Shown: one piece after another, positions 63,101 to 64,000 of the stretch
Position numbering within the stretch: position 1 is the stretch's first letter
Layout: every line of letters starts with the position of its first letter
DNA from: Parietaria judaica
Lineage: Eukaryota; Streptophyta; Magnoliopsida; Rosales; Urticaceae
NCBI GenBank assembly: GCA_954871525.1
Contig: OX940868.1
Span: 29,879,056-29,943,055 of the forward strand
Reading direction: 5' to 3'
DNA length: 64,000 nt
Made by a program: the position numbers and the translations under genes
The notes under the pieces: generated by a model
Told to the model about the DNA's origin: nothing
What the model saw: only the letters and a program-made list of their open reading frames with translations
Database searches by the model: none

Positions 63101-63382
63101 TGCGTATCGAAATAGCTGATGTCTTGTCGTAGAACTGCTCTCAAGTAGTGTGTTCTTATTCTTTGGGCTGAGCTCTCTCCCACTAATCTCCAACACGTGA
63201 TCTCTCCCGGTTTTACGACGAGAAAAAAAAACGGTCATCCCGTTGCGTTAGCTATGTGGTTCGAATCCGATATAATAAATAAATAAATAATAGTATTTGT
63301 ATGTTTGTTTTACTTTGATCTACTTACCAAGGTATGCTCCAATCATCACTATTGCCGCTAGTCCAGCCATAAGCTGACATGT
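57171..63382 (-). CDS. ABCB: Full-size ABCB (P-glycoprotein-type) transporter, 5' end outside window
   Basis: An ATP-driven exporter of the plant ABCB/MDR family, probably plasma membrane; auxin or lipophilic substrates are known for relatives, but the substrate is not readable here. Exons in order: 63382-63328, 63203-63028, 62946-62782, 62555-62260, 62159-about 61843, 61430-61207, 60625-60058, 59418-58073, 57515-57171. The first visible exon already encodes a membrane helix ([15 protein letters not shown]), so the start and first helix lie beyond 64000. NBD1: Walker [10 protein letters not shown]-loop VGQEPVLFA, signature LSGGQKQR, Walker [25 protein letters not shown]2: [47 protein letters not shown]. 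All catalytic motifs are intact and no stop interrupts it. TMD2 and most of NBD2 sit in one 1.3-kb exon. All donors read are GT. Confidence 0.93.
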
Positions 63383-64000
63383 CTGAAAAAAATTCAAAAT
63401 TGTTGTGAAGATTAGTTAGTCTAAGAACATAGAAAATTGTATTCACAAGAGGAGATTTAAGCCTATATTTTTTTAAAAGTTACTTGAGAGCATAAAACTT
63501 AAAACACCAAAGTTACATATAAATTTATTCACTTTAGAGCATAAAAGTTACGTTAGAGCACAAAACTTAAAACACCAAAGTTGTAGATCTATCTCTTATC
63601 TTTCCAACCGTAGGTCGTGCTTAAAATTTGGACAAAAACTGAGTGAGTTATGTCAAAAATGCGAAAAGTTTACATATCACTCACTAACGGTCAAGTGACG
63701 GAAAGCGCGAAAAAAATATGATGGAATAAAGTTTGGGTACATTAGCCGTCGAAAATAAATATTGGGTACATAATTCGCAGAAGAATAAACATTAAGTACA
63801 TTAGTCGCAGTTTACTTTTTTTTTTAAATATCCACACACGCACCTTAGCCTCGCAGAATTTGTATCCTAGATTTGCTACAGCCGAATTATAAAGAGCGGA
63901 ACTTTATTCTCCGACTCTAAATTAACTACTAAAACCGAATCTCGGTTATTATTGTGTCATAACTAATAATGTATGATTAATCTTACTGATTGTGTTATGA
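63383..64000. other. ABCB intron, cut by window edge
   Basis: This is intron upstream of the exon ending at 63382. Near 63730-63830 short units such as TTGGGTACATTAG, ATTGGGTACATAA and TTAAGTACATTAG repeat with CGCAG/CGTCG, resembling ends of the foldback elements elsewhere. No exon was recognised. Confidence 0.5.

Overview
This is nuclear DNA from a flowering plant, most likely a core eudicot. Nearly every gene is broken by many short AT-rich introns, introns and spacers hold small foldback transposons and (TA)n tracts, and the products are plant-specific: a JAZ repressor, FLU, plant-type 2-hydroxy-acid oxidases and a plastid KAS II. Species cannot be named. Gene models were built by reading splice junctions by eye while keeping the frame; all give frames divisible by three with no internal stop.

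Layout. 1131-3073 (+) JAZ repressor of the JAZ5/6 type; 5759-10200 (+) UBP1 three-RRM RNA-binding protein; 10799-12243 (-) FLU, regulator of tetrapyrrole synthesis; 13958-22856 (+) nucleoporin NUP107, 24 exons; 24101-30267 (+) PHL, an SPT20-like flowering regulator with a glutamine-rich tail; 32345-35362 (-) and 36535-38776 (-) two tandem peroxisomal (S)-2-hydroxy-acid oxidases with identical exon lengths; 39771-41864 (-) SAP plus CCCH zinc-finger protein; 43069-47397 (+) divergent plastid KAS II; 48085-50872 (+) ALKBH1-type dioxygenase; 52868-54543 (-) DUF936/CORD-type protein; 57171-63382 (-) full-size ABCB transporter whose 5' exons lie beyond the right edge.

The genes do not form one pathway, but their order is informative. 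From memory of Arabidopsis, JAZ5-UBP1B are neighbours on chromosome 1, PHL lies near JAZ6, and UBP1C-FLU-NUP107-HAOX-ALKBH1-HAOX-ALKBH1-CORD lie in a row on chromosome 3. This window carries both sets together, which suggests a less fractionated copy of an ancestral block.

Spacers and introns hold several small TIR elements whose ends and target-site duplications can be read directly: MULE-like foldbacks with 9-bp duplications at 12417-13421 and 25569-26171 (perfect) and 33219-33904 (8/9), and a hAT-like element with an 8-bp duplication at 30784-31631.

The most unusual signals concern splicing. Five introns need GC donors in about 105 introns read, including reciprocal GC/GT differences between the tandem oxidases, and one NUP107 intron has no GT or GC donor and reads as GA-AG. 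The KAS II gene has also lost family-typical active-site loop residues. No rRNA, tRNA, CRISPR or viral sequence was recognised.
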